DNA of 34,145 nt from an uncultured Chloroflexota bacterium (GTDB lineage Bacteria > Chloroflexota > Dehalococcoidia > Lucifugimonadales > CAJWER01): the NCBI GenBank assembly GCA_913030785.1, contig CAJWER010000003.1, forward strand, positions 1-34,145. Reading direction: 5' to 3'. This document shows, piece after piece, positions 1 through 9,189 of the stretch. The first letter of the stretch is position 1, and each line of letters begins with the position of its first letter. The notes below the pieces were generated by a model that did no database searches, had not been told where the DNA came from, and was given only the letters and a program-made list of their open reading frames with translations. Position numbers and translations under genes: made by a program.

Positions 1-108
1 CTCTGTGCCCATGCCGAAATCGCCAAGCCGCATCACTGCGCCCTGGCCGAATTCGCGGTCGATCTGGCCCATCGCCAGCTCCAGAGCCTTCGCCTTCTGT
101 GTGCTCAT
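1..108 (-). CDS. recA: RecA recombinase, N-terminal 36 aa (runs off left edge)
   Basis: Reverse complement of 1-108 reads MSTQKAKALELAMGQIDREFGQGAVMRLGDFGMGTE, the typical RecA N-terminus (KALE.A..QI...FG.G..MRLGD); purine-rich gaaggga lies upstream of the ATG. Confidence 0.9.
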   Translation of the reverse strand, partial: MSTQKAKALELAMGQIDREFGQGAVMRLGDFGMGTE

Positions 109-161
109 CTGGTTCCCTTCAGTATTTGCGATGTCGGATTGTGGATGAACGCGCGAATTGT

Positions 162-175
162 AGCACGTATGTTTC
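162..175 (-). promoter_or_regulatory. Possible LexA/SOS-box-like dyad upstream of recA
   Basis: Reverse strand GAAACATACGTGCT shares the AACATAyGT core with the Gram-positive type SOS box CGAACRNRYGTTYG; imperfect match. Confidence 0.25.
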
Positions 176-326
176 TAATTTACAACAGCATCTGTGCGTT
201 GGGCGCGTCCAACTCGCGTGCATGCTCGAAGCCCTTCCGGTTACAATTTAACAGGGTCAACCGGATAGCCCTGTCCAGCCAACGAACCGTACCAAAATCA
301 CCCGACCCGTAGAGGTAGACGACCCT

Positions 327-947
327 ATGCCAACAGGCCTCTCCGTCATCATAGCTGCCCCTTCCGAAGACACAAAGCCCCTCGCTGACGCCGTGCAGCG
401 GGCAGGCGGCTCACCACTGGCTCTATCGCAAGACTCCCTGCACTCCGATCGGAACGCCCTCGTCGGGGGCCATGCCCTCGTGCTCGCCGAAGATGGCGAC
501 CCTGGCCATGTCGCGCTGGCGAAGGCAGCACTTGAGATGGACATGCCGCTGCTGGCAATCGGTGATGGGCTCCATACCCTCAATCTTGCCCTCGGAGGCG
601 CGCCGGCTGCCCCGGTCGAGGGGCATGGTCCCGAGGGCGATAGCTCCTCCTACCACCGCATCTACATCGCCCCAGGATCGAAGCTGGCTGCGGTGGTTGG
701 CTCCGGTGGGTTCGTGAGGGTGAACAGCCGCCACGATTTGAGCGTAAACGAGATCGGTAAGTCGCCGTATCTGCTGGCGTCCGCATACTCCCTGGAAGAC
801 GGCAAGATCGAGGCCCTCGAGAGCCCCGACCACGGCTGGATAATCGGCGTGCAGTTCAGGCCGGAGCGACGCCTGGAGATACCGCCCCACTTTGACCGCC
901 TATTCCAGAGCCTAGTCGAGCGTGGCGAGCGCAACGCCGTAGACTGA
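327..947 (+). CDS. Class I glutamine amidotransferase / peptidase C26-like protein lacking the catalytic Cys and His
   Basis: Motifs MPLLAIGDGLHTLNLALGG (cf. GICRGxQxLNxxxGG), RVNSRHD, DGKIEALE and GWIIGVQFRPE (cf. GVQWHPE) align to the PuuD/GATase1 pattern. Confidence 0.7.
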   Translation: MPTGLSVIIAAPSEDTKPLADAVQRAGGSPLALSQDSLHSDRNALVGGHALVLAEDGDPGHVALAKAALEMDMPLLAIGDGLHTLNLALGGAPAAPVEGHGPEGDSSSYHRIYIAPGSKLAAVVGSGGFVRVNSRHDLSVNEIGKSPYLLASAYSLEDGKIEALESPDHGWIIGVQFRPERRLEIPPHFDRLFQSLVERGERNAVD

Positions 948-999
948 TATCGGTCCTAAAGAACCCGGGCGGGTTCCATTTTGAATCTTGCTGTCCGCG

Positions 1000-1737
1000 T
1001 CAACCGCCGCTCTGAACCGTCTCCGTCGCGTACCCCTTAGTCAGGTCGATCAGCGACAGCACAAATTTCCGGTCGCTCTCTGAGATCTGGAACAGATCGA
1101 CGGCCACACTCAGCGTAACGGTGCCGCCGCTCTCCAGGCTCACAACAGTCTGGTTCGCACTCCCCCCGGGGACGGATGCGGCAGGAGTGGCGGCGACCGG
1201 TCTAGGGTCCGTCGATGTCGCCTGAGTTCGCCTGGCCTCGACCCGGTCCTGTGGGGGTGGGGCAGGCTGGCGAGCGGGCCGTCCCTTCGCCATCTTTCGG
1301 ACTCCATTGGACATCGGCAAGTCCGCCTCTTTCGCGGCGCTCACGAAGAAAGAGATGGCCTTGCGGAGCGTGTGGCCGTCCACTGGGTAGGCTCGGAACC
1401 AGCCGCGGACCATCGCAGGTGTGGCACGTGGCAGCTCGTCGAATGGCACGGCGGTGTATGAGTCATGGAGAAGCTCGGCGAGTAGGAATCTCCACTCTGC
1501 GGTGGTTGCCTCTGCCATGCGCTCCATGCCCTGCTGCGGCTGCTCCCGATCGAGGAGGCCAAGGAAGCGGAGCGCAGCCACGAGCTGTGTGCCGGTGCTG
1601 CCACTAAACTTGGATTCCCAGAAAGATCTGTCGAATCTAAGTGGCACGCCTTCGTCGCCAAGCCATTCTCGCAGTGTCCTGAAGGTGCTAAAGCTGACGT
1701 AGGGCGGTGGCATAGCCACGTCCACTCTCTGTTCCAT
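1000..1737 (-). CDS. DUF5343-like protein with Pro/Ala-rich linker and C-terminal extension
   Basis: N-terminal PPYVSFSTFRTLREWLGDEGVPLRFDRSFW...GSTGTQLVAALRFLGLLD resembles DUF5343; long ORF with no competing ORF of better quality. Confidence 0.6.
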   Translation of the reverse strand: MEQRVDVAMPPPYVSFSTFRTLREWLGDEGVPLRFDRSFWESKFSGSTGTQLVAALRFLGLLDREQPQQGMERMAEATTAEWRFLLAELLHDSYTAVPFDELPRATPAMVRGWFRAYPVDGHTLRKAISFFVSAAKEADLPMSNGVRKMAKGRPARQPAPPPQDRVEARRTQATSTDPRPVAATPAASVPGGSANQTVVSLESGGTVTLSVAVDLFQISESDRKFVLSLIDLTKGYATETVQSGG

Positions 1738-2080
1738 TCGAACCCCCGTGCACGTGGTGTTTATGCGGCCTTTGGGCCGACGCGACCGACGTCAAAGGCC
1801 GTGCCACAACGATTCTACCACCATGTGTTCCGTAATGCCACAAACAAATGGCACAGCGACGGACAAAACTTGAAACAGGGTTGTGGCATCTATAAACTTG
1901 TACCGTGTTGGCTGCAATGCCAATACCCCCCAACGGTACTCCGACACTCTGCTGAGAGGTGCTCGGAGTGCCCCCAACAGCGCCCCGGGGAGGGTCACCA
2001 AGGCCATTCCCGGGGCGGTTAACGAAAACCGCTGAATTGTGCGTACGTGTCTTGGCCAAGTATCGGAAAACAACCAGATA

Positions 2081-2090
2081 GTGATATAAT
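2081..2090 (+). promoter_or_regulatory. Extended -10 promoter (TGATATAAT) of gyrA
   Basis: TGA-TATAAT at 2082-2090, 82 nt upstream of the gyrA ATG. Confidence 0.5.
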
Positions 2091-2103
2091 ATTAGGACCA
2101 ACT

Positions 2104-2123
2104 ACCGGTCCGCCAGGACCGGT
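2104..2123 (+). promoter_or_regulatory. Perfect 8-bp stem / 4-nt loop hairpin at the start of the predicted gyrA leader
   Basis: ACCGGTCC-gcca-GGACCGGT, starting about 7 nt downstream of the predicted TSS. Confidence 0.5.
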
Positions 2124-2171
2124 CTGCAACGTTATTCCGCAACGCGAACAAGACACCCTCAGGAGCCATAG

Positions 2172-4691
2172 ATGGTAACGAAGACGGAGTTCGGCTTCAT
2201 ACGCCCCAAGCTGCTCGAAGAGGAGATGCGCAGTTCGTATCTCGAGTATGCGATGAGCGTCATCGTCGCAAGGGCCCTGCCGGACGTCCGTGACGGCCTG
2301 AAGCCGGTGCAGCGAAGAATCCTCTACTCGATGCATGGGCTGGGAATGAGACCCAACTCGTCGTATAAGAAGAGCGCCCGTCTCGTCGGCGAGGTCATGG
2401 GCAAGTACCACCCCCACGGCGACAGCGCGATCTACGATGCAATGGTCCGAATGGCCCAGCCATTCTCCCTGAGAGCCCCGCTCGTGGACGGCCAGGGAAA
2501 CTTCGGCAGCGTCGACAATGACCCACCCGCGGCCATGCGTTATACCGAGGCCCGGTTGAGCCGCGTTGCCGAAGAGGTCCTGGCGAATCTCGACCAGGAA
2601 ACCGTCGACTTCGTCGATAACTTTGACAGCAGCCTGCGCGAGCCCTCTGTCATGCCCGCCAGGCTCCCCAATATGCTGCTAAACGGCGCCTCGGGAATCG
2701 CCGTGGGCATGGCCACCAATATCCCTCCGCAAAACCTCTCAGAACTCTGCGACGCCATTTACTTGCTCCTCAGAAATCCCGAGGCCACCGTCGACCAGCT
2801 CATGAAGCGCATCAAGGGCCCCGACTTTCCCACCGGCGGGACCATCATGGGCACCGACGGCATCCGCAGCGCATACGAGACCGGCAGAGGCCAAATCATC
2901 GTCCGTGCCGTGGCCGGGATTGAGGAGATGAAGCGGTCCAGCAGGATGCAGATCGTGGTCACGGAGCTTCCGTACCAGGTCAATAAGGCAACCCTTATCG
3001 AGAAGATCGCCGGCCTGGTCAAGACCAAACGACTGGAAGGAATCTCGGAGCTTCGTGACGAGTCTGACCGGAAGGGCATGCGCATCGTAATGGAGTTGCG
3101 GTCCGGGGCACAGAGCCTCGTGATTCTCAACAACCTGTACAAGTTCACGGCGATGCAAAGCTCCTTCTCCGCCAATATGCTCGCCATCGTCGACGGGACG
3201 CCCAAGGTTGTCTCCCTCGCGACGGCGCTGCTGGAGTTCATCAAGTTCAGGCGCGAGGTCATCACCCGGCGTTCCCGCTTCGAGCTCAAGAAAGCCAAGG
3301 GCAGAGCCCACATCCTCGAAGGCTTGCGTATAGCCCTGGCCAACCTGGACGCCATCATCGCACTCATCCGAGGCGCCGAAGATTCGGACGCCGCCCGGAC
3401 TAGCCTGATGCAGTGGTACAGCCTGGACGAGGCCCAGGCCAAGGCGATCCTGGACATGCAGCTACGTCGCATCGCCGCCCTTGAGCGCGAGCGCATCGAG
3501 AACGAGTACAACGAGCTACAAACGCTCATTCGTGAGCTCGAGGAGTTACTGGCGAGTCCTGAGAAAATTGATGCCGAAATCAAAAAAGAAACTCAGACGC
3601 TGAAGAGGCAGCATGGCGAGGATCGGCGCACTGAAATCGGACCACCCCTCCAGGAGTTCAGGCGTGAGGAGCTTGAGCCCCACGAGCAGGTCGTCGTCAC
3701 CCTTAGCAAGGGCGGCTACATCAAGCGCATCCTGGCCAGCACATATCGCAACCAGCACCGCGGAGGCAAGGGCGTCAGCAGCATGCGGACACGCGATGAC
3801 GACCCGGTGCGCCACATCATCGTGGGTGACTCCCACGATATGCTGCTTTTCTTTACAAATACAGGGCGCGTGCTTGCCCTCAGGTCCTTTGAGCTCAGGA
3901 GCGACACGTCCAGGAACACCCGGGGTGTCCCTGTCGTGAACGTCATACCCCTCGCCGACCGAGAGCGTGTGAATGCCATCGTCGGCGTCCGCACCCTCCA
4001 CAGGGAGGATCTGTTCCTGGTCATGGCCACCCGCCAGGGCGCCGTCAAGCGTGTAGCCCTGGAGGCCATTGCCAACATCCGTCGTGCCGGGCTTATCATC
4101 ATGAACCTGAAACCCAAGGATGATCTCGTTACCGCCCGGCTCACCGGCGAAGACGACGACATCATGATGGTTACCGAGCAGGGCATGTCCATTCGATTCC
4201 CGGTCTCCGCGGTATCTCCCAGGCTCAGAGGCGCCGGAGGTGTCAGGGGAATGACGCTGCGCGAGAAAGACCGGATCGTAGGCATGGACATCGCCGTTTC
4301 CAACAGCAAGCTTCTGGTCATCAGCAGGAAGGGCTTCGGCAAGCTCACCGACCTGAAGCGGTACCGAATACAGGGCAGGGGTGGATCGGGCATCAAGACC
4401 CTCAACATCACGCGGAAGACAGGCAATGTAGCCGCCGCCCAGGTCATCGCCGACAGCGACGAGGTATACCTGGTGTCCGAAAAGGCCCAAGTGCTGCGTA
4501 CCAGCCTGTCGGAAATTCGCAGCACCGGCCGGGCGACCCAGGGCGTTACGATATTCAGGATGGATGCGGGCGACAACGTCGCTTCGATCGCGTGTGTCGA
4601 GCACTTCGAAGATACGCAGGCCACCCTCGACATTTCGCCACCCGCCGCCACCGGCACAAGCAACGGTAGCGCTCCCACCAAGGGAGCATAG
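2172..4691 (+). CDS. gyrA: DNA gyrase subunit A
   Basis: 839 aa; [56 protein letters not shown] catalytic Tyr, GyrA-box-like QHRGGKG. Confidence 0.97.
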   Translation: MVTKTEFGFIRPKLLEEEMRSSYLEYAMSVIVARALPDVRDGLKPVQRRILYSMHGLGMRPNSSYKKSARLVGEVMGKYHPHGDSAIYDAMVRMAQPFSLRAPLVDGQGNFGSVDNDPPAAMRYTEARLSRVAEEVLANLDQETVDFVDNFDSSLREPSVMPARLPNMLLNGASGIAVGMATNIPPQNLSELCDAIYLLLRNPEATVDQLMKRIKGPDFPTGGTIMGTDGIRSAYETGRGQIIVRAVAGIEEMKRSSRMQIVVTELPYQVNKATLIEKIAGLVKTKRLEGISELRDESDRKGMRIVMELRSGAQSLVILNNLYKFTAMQSSFSANMLAIVDGTPKVVSLATALLEFIKFRREVITRRSRFELKKAKGRAHILEGLRIALANLDAIIALIRGAEDSDAARTSLMQWYSLDEAQAKAILDMQLRRIAALERERIENEYNELQTLIRELEELLASPEKIDAEIKKETQTLKRQHGEDRRTEIGPPLQEFRREELEPHEQVVVTLSKGGYIKRILASTYRNQHRGGKGVSSMRTRDDDPVRHIIVGDSHDMLLFFTNTGRVLALRSFELRSDTSRNTRGVPVVNVIPLADRERVNAIVGVRTLHREDLFLVMATRQGAVKRVALEAIANIRRAGLIIMNLKPKDDLVTARLTGEDDDIMMVTEQGMSIRFPVSAVSPRLRGAGGVRGMTLREKDRIVGMDIAVSNSKLLVISRKGFGKLTDLKRYRIQGRGGSGIKTLNITRKTGNVAAAQVIADSDEVYLVSEKAQVLRTSLSEIRSTGRATQGVTIFRMDAGDNVASIACVEHFEDTQATLDISPPAATGTSNGSAPTKGA

Positions 4692-4727
4692 CCCGGAGTC
4701 AGGCGCCTAACCAGCGTAGACGAGCGG

Positions 4728-4759
4728 ACGGACAGACCTCGCGAGGTCTGTCCGTTTTT
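4728..4759 (+). terminator. Rho-independent terminator of gyrA
   Basis: Perfect dyad ACGGACAGACCTCG/CGAGGTCTGTCCGT followed by TTTTT. Confidence 0.9.
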
Positions 4760-4811
4760 GCGTATGATCGCTGGAGGCCGCACCGCTCACCGACCACGGC
4801 GCACCTAACAA

Positions 4812-6308
4812 ATGCGACACTATGCGATAAAATTAGACACTTTTCCCTGCCCCCAGGTGGGCGCGAACGTTAACCAATCCAAAAGTCCCCCACCGTCGTT
4901 CTACCCACTGAGGAGCGCCAACTTGACCCTTTCCATACTACGATTAATCAGATTTCTTACTATCGCGATCCTGCCGGTGGCCATCGCCTGTGGCGGGTCT
5001 TCGGACTCGGCTGACACCCCCGCTGTGGCTTCGCAGCAGCTCACGGTCGCGGCTGTGACCCCCGAGCCGACTGCCACGGCTGTACCCGAGCCTTCGGCGA
5101 CCGCCACGGCCGAGCCCGTCCGCAGCGTACTGGATGAAGGTCCTCTAAAGGATCGGGTCGCCAGGTTCTCGGACGAAGCATGGAACTTCCTGGTCGATCT
5201 GAGCGAGAACTACAGCCCGCGTGAGACGGCGACCGACGAGGAGGCGGAAGCGGCATTCTTCATACTGGATCGTTTTGTGGATATCGGCTATCAAGCAGGC
5301 CTACAGCTCTTCGATTTCCAGCTCGTCGACGACGAAGTCGAGCCGCTGACTGTGGTGATGGATGCCCCCCCAGCGGTGCAGGGAATGCCACTGTCGCGTT
5401 CTGTCGAGGGGGTTGTTACAGGGCCACTGATCAAAGTCGGCTTTGCCCTGCCTGAGGATATCCCCGTGGACGGCCTTGCCGGAAAGGTTGCCTTCATACA
5501 ACGCGGAGAGATTACATTCGAGGAGAAGGTGATCAGGGTCCAGGAGGCGGGCGCCATCGCCGCAATTATCTACAACAACCTTCCGGGCCCCTTCCGCGGT
5601 TCCATGATTACCGAGTCCACCATACCGGCGGTAACAGCGTTGCAGGAAAGTGGCGTCTTGCTGTCGGATCTGATGGATACTGGTGAGGTCGAGGTCACCA
5701 TCTCCGTGGTGATAGAGACCTTCAGCTCTCGAAACGTGATCGCCGAAAAGCCCGGTACCGACCCCGAAGCGGGAACCGTCGTCATCGGAGCCCACTTCGA
5801 CACAGTGGCCGGTGTTCAGGGCGCCAACGACAATGGCTCGGGCGTGGCCGTCTTGATGACCCTGGCCCAGGAAATATTCGAAAGCTCATTCCCGTTCGAC
5901 CTGCAGATTGTTGCATTCGGCTCTGAGGAGGCGGGGCTGCGTGGGAGTCGCTTCTACGTAACCTCCCTATCCGTGGAGGAGCAGGACGATCTCATGGCGA
6001 TGCTCAATTTCGATGTGTCCGGCACCGGCGACTTTGTCGAGCTTCAGGGCGATCCTGGAATGTCCCTCCGGGTCCGCAACTACGGTGAGGTCAACAGAAT
6101 TCGGGTAATTCGCGGCAACCTCGACACCGGTGGGAGCGATCATGAGTCCTTCGAAGTTCACGACGTGCCTGTCCTATTCTTCTTCGGAAACGACATATCC
6201 CGCATCCACACGACTGAAGATACGACAGATTTCATCAACCCCGAACTGCTGGGGACCACAGTCGCCCTGGGCAAGTTTGCCCTGGATGACCTCGCTGCAG
6301 GGCAGTAA
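4812..6308 (+). CDS. Secreted/lipoprotein M28-family metallopeptidase with PA domain
   Basis: Lipobox-like PVAIAC^GG; GAHFDTV, GANDNGSG, FGSEEAGLRGS zinc-peptidase motifs. Start may be the TTG at 4923 instead. Confidence 0.85.
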   Translation: MRHYAIKLDTFPCPQVGANVNQSKSPPPSFYPLRSANLTLSILRLIRFLTIAILPVAIACGGSSDSADTPAVASQQLTVAAVTPEPTATAVPEPSATATAEPVRSVLDEGPLKDRVARFSDEAWNFLVDLSENYSPRETATDEEAEAAFFILDRFVDIGYQAGLQLFDFQLVDDEVEPLTVVMDAPPAVQGMPLSRSVEGVVTGPLIKVGFALPEDIPVDGLAGKVAFIQRGEITFEEKVIRVQEAGAIAAIIYNNLPGPFRGSMITESTIPAVTALQESGVLLSDLMDTGEVEVTISVVIETFSSRNVIAEKPGTDPEAGTVVIGAHFDTVAGVQGANDNGSGVAVLMTLAQEIFESSFPFDLQIVAFGSEEAGLRGSRFYVTSLSVEEQDDLMAMLNFDVSGTGDFVELQGDPGMSLRVRNYGEVNRIRVIRGNLDTGGSDHESFEVHDVPVLFFFGNDISRIHTTEDTTDFINPELLGTTVALGKFALDDLAAGQ

Positions 6309-6416
6309 TGTCTTCGGACGGACACACCTAGAGGTGCTGGCTGCCTCACAGTAGGTCGGTGGCGAGGACTAGTTCCGTCTCGTTCCTGGGTGGGTGTGCA
6401 GATGGGTGCCGCCCCT

Positions 6417-6453
6417 AGCGGGTAGTGTGAGGGTGTGCCTCACACTACCCGCT
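6417..6453 (+). terminator. Strong hairpin after the M28 peptidase gene (probable terminator)
   Basis: AGCGGGTAGTGTGAGG-gtgtg-CCTCACACTACCCGCT, perfect 16-bp stem, weak downstream T-tract. Confidence 0.65.
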
Positions 6454-6575
6454 ACTGCTTGCTTTCATCAATGAGAGGGTGCAGGCGCGCCTGCCTGTCT
6501 TGACCCCTTCGTGGGACGGCCCATAGAATCATAGGTAAGCTAGGCGGTTTCAGCCCCCACGTGACGGAGGGACCT

Positions 6576-7907
6576 GTGTTCGAAAACCTGTCTGACAAGT
6601 TAAATGGCGTGTTCCGGAGCCTTGGCAACAAAGGCCGACTGACGGAAAAAGACGTCGACGCTGCACTACGCGAGATTCGACTCGCGCTGCTTGAGGCCGA
6701 TGTCAACTTCAAGGTTGCCAAGAGCTTTGTGGCGCGTATTCGTGAGCGGGCCCTGGAAGAGAACGTACTCCAGAGCCTCAGCCCGGGCCAGCAGGTCATC
6801 AAGATCACCGCCGAGGAGATGGCGACCCTCCTCGGCGGTGGTGTCCAAAAACTGACAGCCGGTCCGCAGCCGCCATCCGTGATTCTGATGATCGGCCTGA
6901 ACGGCTCAGGCAAGACGACGACGTCCGCAAAGCTCGCCCGACACCTGAAGGGGACGGGCAAGACACCATTGCTGGTCGCCGCCGATCTCCACCGCCCTGC
7001 TGCCATTCAGCAGCTAACCACCCTCGGAGGCCAGATTGATGTCGAGGTCTACTCCGAGGCGGGCGCATCTGACGTGGTGGCTGTGGCGCGGCAGGGTGTA
7101 CGTCGGGCAGCCGAAGTGGGTGCTGCCTGGGCCATCGTAGACACGGCCGGTCGATTCCAGATAGACGATGATCTGATGTCCGAGTTGGAGGAGATAAAGA
7201 AGGCAGTCTCGCCAGCCGAGACGCTGCTGGTCGTAGACGCCATGACCGGTCAGGATGCGGTGAACGCCGCCACCGATTTCGACGAGCGGATCGGTGTTAC
7301 TGGACTGGTGCTTTCAAAACTGGATGGCGACGCACGCGGTGGCGCGGCCCTATCGGTTGTATCGGTGACTGGGGTGCCCATCAAGTTCCTTGGCACGGGA
7401 GAGCGCGTCGACGCCCTGGAGGAGTTCTTTCCGGACAGGCTGGCCTCACGGATACTCGGGATGGGCGACATGCTCACCCTGATCGAAAAGGCCCAGGACA
7501 ATTTTGACGAGGACGAGGCCATCAAGCTCGAGAAGAAGGTCCGCCAGGCAACCTTCGATCTCGATGACTTTCTTGGTCAGTTGCAGCAGCTCAAGAAGAT
7601 GGGCTCTATAGGGCAAATTATGGACATGATACCGGGCATGTCATCCGTCAAGAAGAAGCTGCCCACCGGGGAGATCGACGACAATCAGATAGTGAAAATC
7701 GAGGCGGTCATCCACTCAATGACACCCTACGAGCGGAGTCGCCCAGAAATCATCGGCGGGAGCCGCAGGCGCCGCATCGCAAAGGGAAGCGGCACCACGG
7801 CTCGGGACGTAAACCAACTCCTCAACCAGTTTACTCAGACTCGCAAGCTAATGCAGAAGATGTCGACCGGTAAGGGCCTGAAGGACATCACCAGGATGTT
7901 CCAGTAG
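6576..7907 (+). CDS. ffh: Signal recognition particle protein Ffh (SRP54)
   Basis: FENLSDKLNGVFR...GLNGSGKTTTSAKLA...DTAGR...TKLDGDARGGAALS-like G motifs; M domain. GTG start at 6576 preceded by GGAGGG. Confidence 0.95.
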   Translation: MFENLSDKLNGVFRSLGNKGRLTEKDVDAALREIRLALLEADVNFKVAKSFVARIRERALEENVLQSLSPGQQVIKITAEEMATLLGGGVQKLTAGPQPPSVILMIGLNGSGKTTTSAKLARHLKGTGKTPLLVAADLHRPAAIQQLTTLGGQIDVEVYSEAGASDVVAVARQGVRRAAEVGAAWAIVDTAGRFQIDDDLMSELEEIKKAVSPAETLLVVDAMTGQDAVNAATDFDERIGVTGLVLSKLDGDARGGAALSVVSVTGVPIKFLGTGERVDALEEFFPDRLASRILGMGDMLTLIEKAQDNFDEDEAIKLEKKVRQATFDLDDFLGQLQQLKKMGSIGQIMDMIPGMSSVKKKLPTGEIDDNQIVKIEAVIHSMTPYERSRPEIIGGSRRRRIAKGSGTTARDVNQLLNQFTQTRKLMQKMSTGKGLKDITRMFQ

Positions 7908-8035
7908 GGCGCGCCGGCGGCCTACTTCGACGTCCGGAACGCTTTGAGCGCACCCTTTCCTGTTGTAGACGCTGAGGGGTCCGACCCTTTTCGAACGCAA
8001 GTAATGAGATGGATTGTGCCACGGAGGCATGAATT

Positions 8036-9073
8036 ATGAAACTGCGATTCGGTGTTACCGGCGTCGGCCATAGGGGGATGACGCTGGCGCGGACGCTGGC
8101 GCGGATGGACGACGCGGCCATAGTTGGTCTCGCTGACCTGGACGCGGGCCGCCTCGACGCGGCAGCCAGCGAGTTCGGGGTTGATCAGACTTTCTCACTG
8201 GTCAGCGAGATGGTGGACTCGATGGATCTTGATGCCGTGCTGGTGCTCACACCGGACGCGGCCCACCATCCCCAGACGATCAGGTGCCTGGAGGCAGGCG
8301 TCCACGTGCTGGTCGAAAAGCCTCCGGCTTACACGGTTGCCGAGACGAGGGAGATGGCCGCGGCTGCCGACAGTGCCGGCAAATATCTGATGGTCGGGTG
8401 GAACCGCACCTACGCCCTGCAACGGGTAAAGGAGCTTTTTGGAGATGAGCCTCCATCTGTTGTGATGGCGGACTTCGTGCGCCCTGACCCCGCATTTCTC
8501 GGGCTGATACGCAACCACCTGGTGGACCCGCTGTACTACCTCTGCGGCGTTCCGGACCAGATCGTCGCCGCTGGCAACATGGCTGACGAGGCGAGGGAGG
8601 GGAACACGGTGGCCTCGGTGCGCTTCAAGGGGGGCTCATTGGGGCAGGTGACGCTCAGTCTGGGGGCAGGTGGGCGTAGTGAAAGCCTGACCGCCTTCGG
8701 CAACGGCTATTCGGTATTCATCGACTCCACCAGTACCGGTGCCGGAACTGTTGTACGCGGCGGAAAGGTCGTTGAGACTCTTGAGACGGTGGACTCCATT
8801 GAGCTTCAGATACGCCACTTCATCGATTGCATCAGAGAGGATCGGGAACCGCTGACCTCAGGCGGTCGTGCCGTCGAGATCATGGAATTCATCCAGGGGA
8901 TCATGGACGCGGCCGGAACAACAACAACGTCGTTTGCGCCGGATTCTGGGGATGGCTGGATAACATGGTGCGGTTGCGGAGACAAGATCGTGCCCGGTCT
9001 GGACTCATGCCCAAATTGCGGCCAGGGATGGGAAGGCTGGTCTATGCCGGTCGAGCAGGTTCGCCGAGCCTGA
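8036..9073 (+). CDS. Gfo/Idh/MocA family oxidoreductase with C-terminal zinc ribbon
   Basis: GVTGVGHRG Rossmann motif, VLVEKPPAYTVAET EKP motif; C-terminus CGCGDKIVPGLDSCPNCG. Confidence 0.85.
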   Translation: MKLRFGVTGVGHRGMTLARTLARMDDAAIVGLADLDAGRLDAAASEFGVDQTFSLVSEMVDSMDLDAVLVLTPDAAHHPQTIRCLEAGVHVLVEKPPAYTVAETREMAAAADSAGKYLMVGWNRTYALQRVKELFGDEPPSVVMADFVRPDPAFLGLIRNHLVDPLYYLCGVPDQIVAAGNMADEAREGNTVASVRFKGGSLGQVTLSLGAGGRSESLTAFGNGYSVFIDSTSTGAGTVVRGGKVVETLETVDSIELQIRHFIDCIREDREPLTSGGRAVEIMEFIQGIMDAAGTTTTSFAPDSGDGWITWCGCGDKIVPGLDSCPNCGQGWEGWSMPVEQVRRA

Positions 9074-9120
9074 CCCCCGCGGGGGTTGTGTGTGGGGTGA
9101 GTTTGATGAGTGATCGAGCG

Positions 9121-9146
9121 TGGTTCGACGGGCTCACCATGAGCGG
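9121..9146. repeat. REP-like intergenic repeat unit (single copy seen in window)
   Basis: TGGTTCGACGGGCTCACCATGAGCGG resembles the dispersed TTCGACaGGCTCAccacGAGCGG-type intergenic element seen in many bacterial genomes. Confidence 0.4.
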
Positions 9147-9189
9147 TCCAACGACCTCTCATCGCTAGAAATTCAAAGGAGCGTCCGTG

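Noticed and set aside
1688-2101. 137-aa minus-strand ORF in the gyrA upstream region
   Set aside because: No domain, low-quality translation, lies across hairpins and a predicted promoter.
3546-4783. Long minus-strand ORFs (352 and 355 aa) opposite gyrA
   Set aside because: Antisense of a high-GC conserved gene; no start context or domain.
6309-6560. SRP RNA gene next to ffh
   Set aside because: No conserved SRP Alu/S-domain tetraloop motif (GGTGCTGTTTACC...GGAA/AGCAGCC-like) could be read; only a terminator-like hairpin is present.
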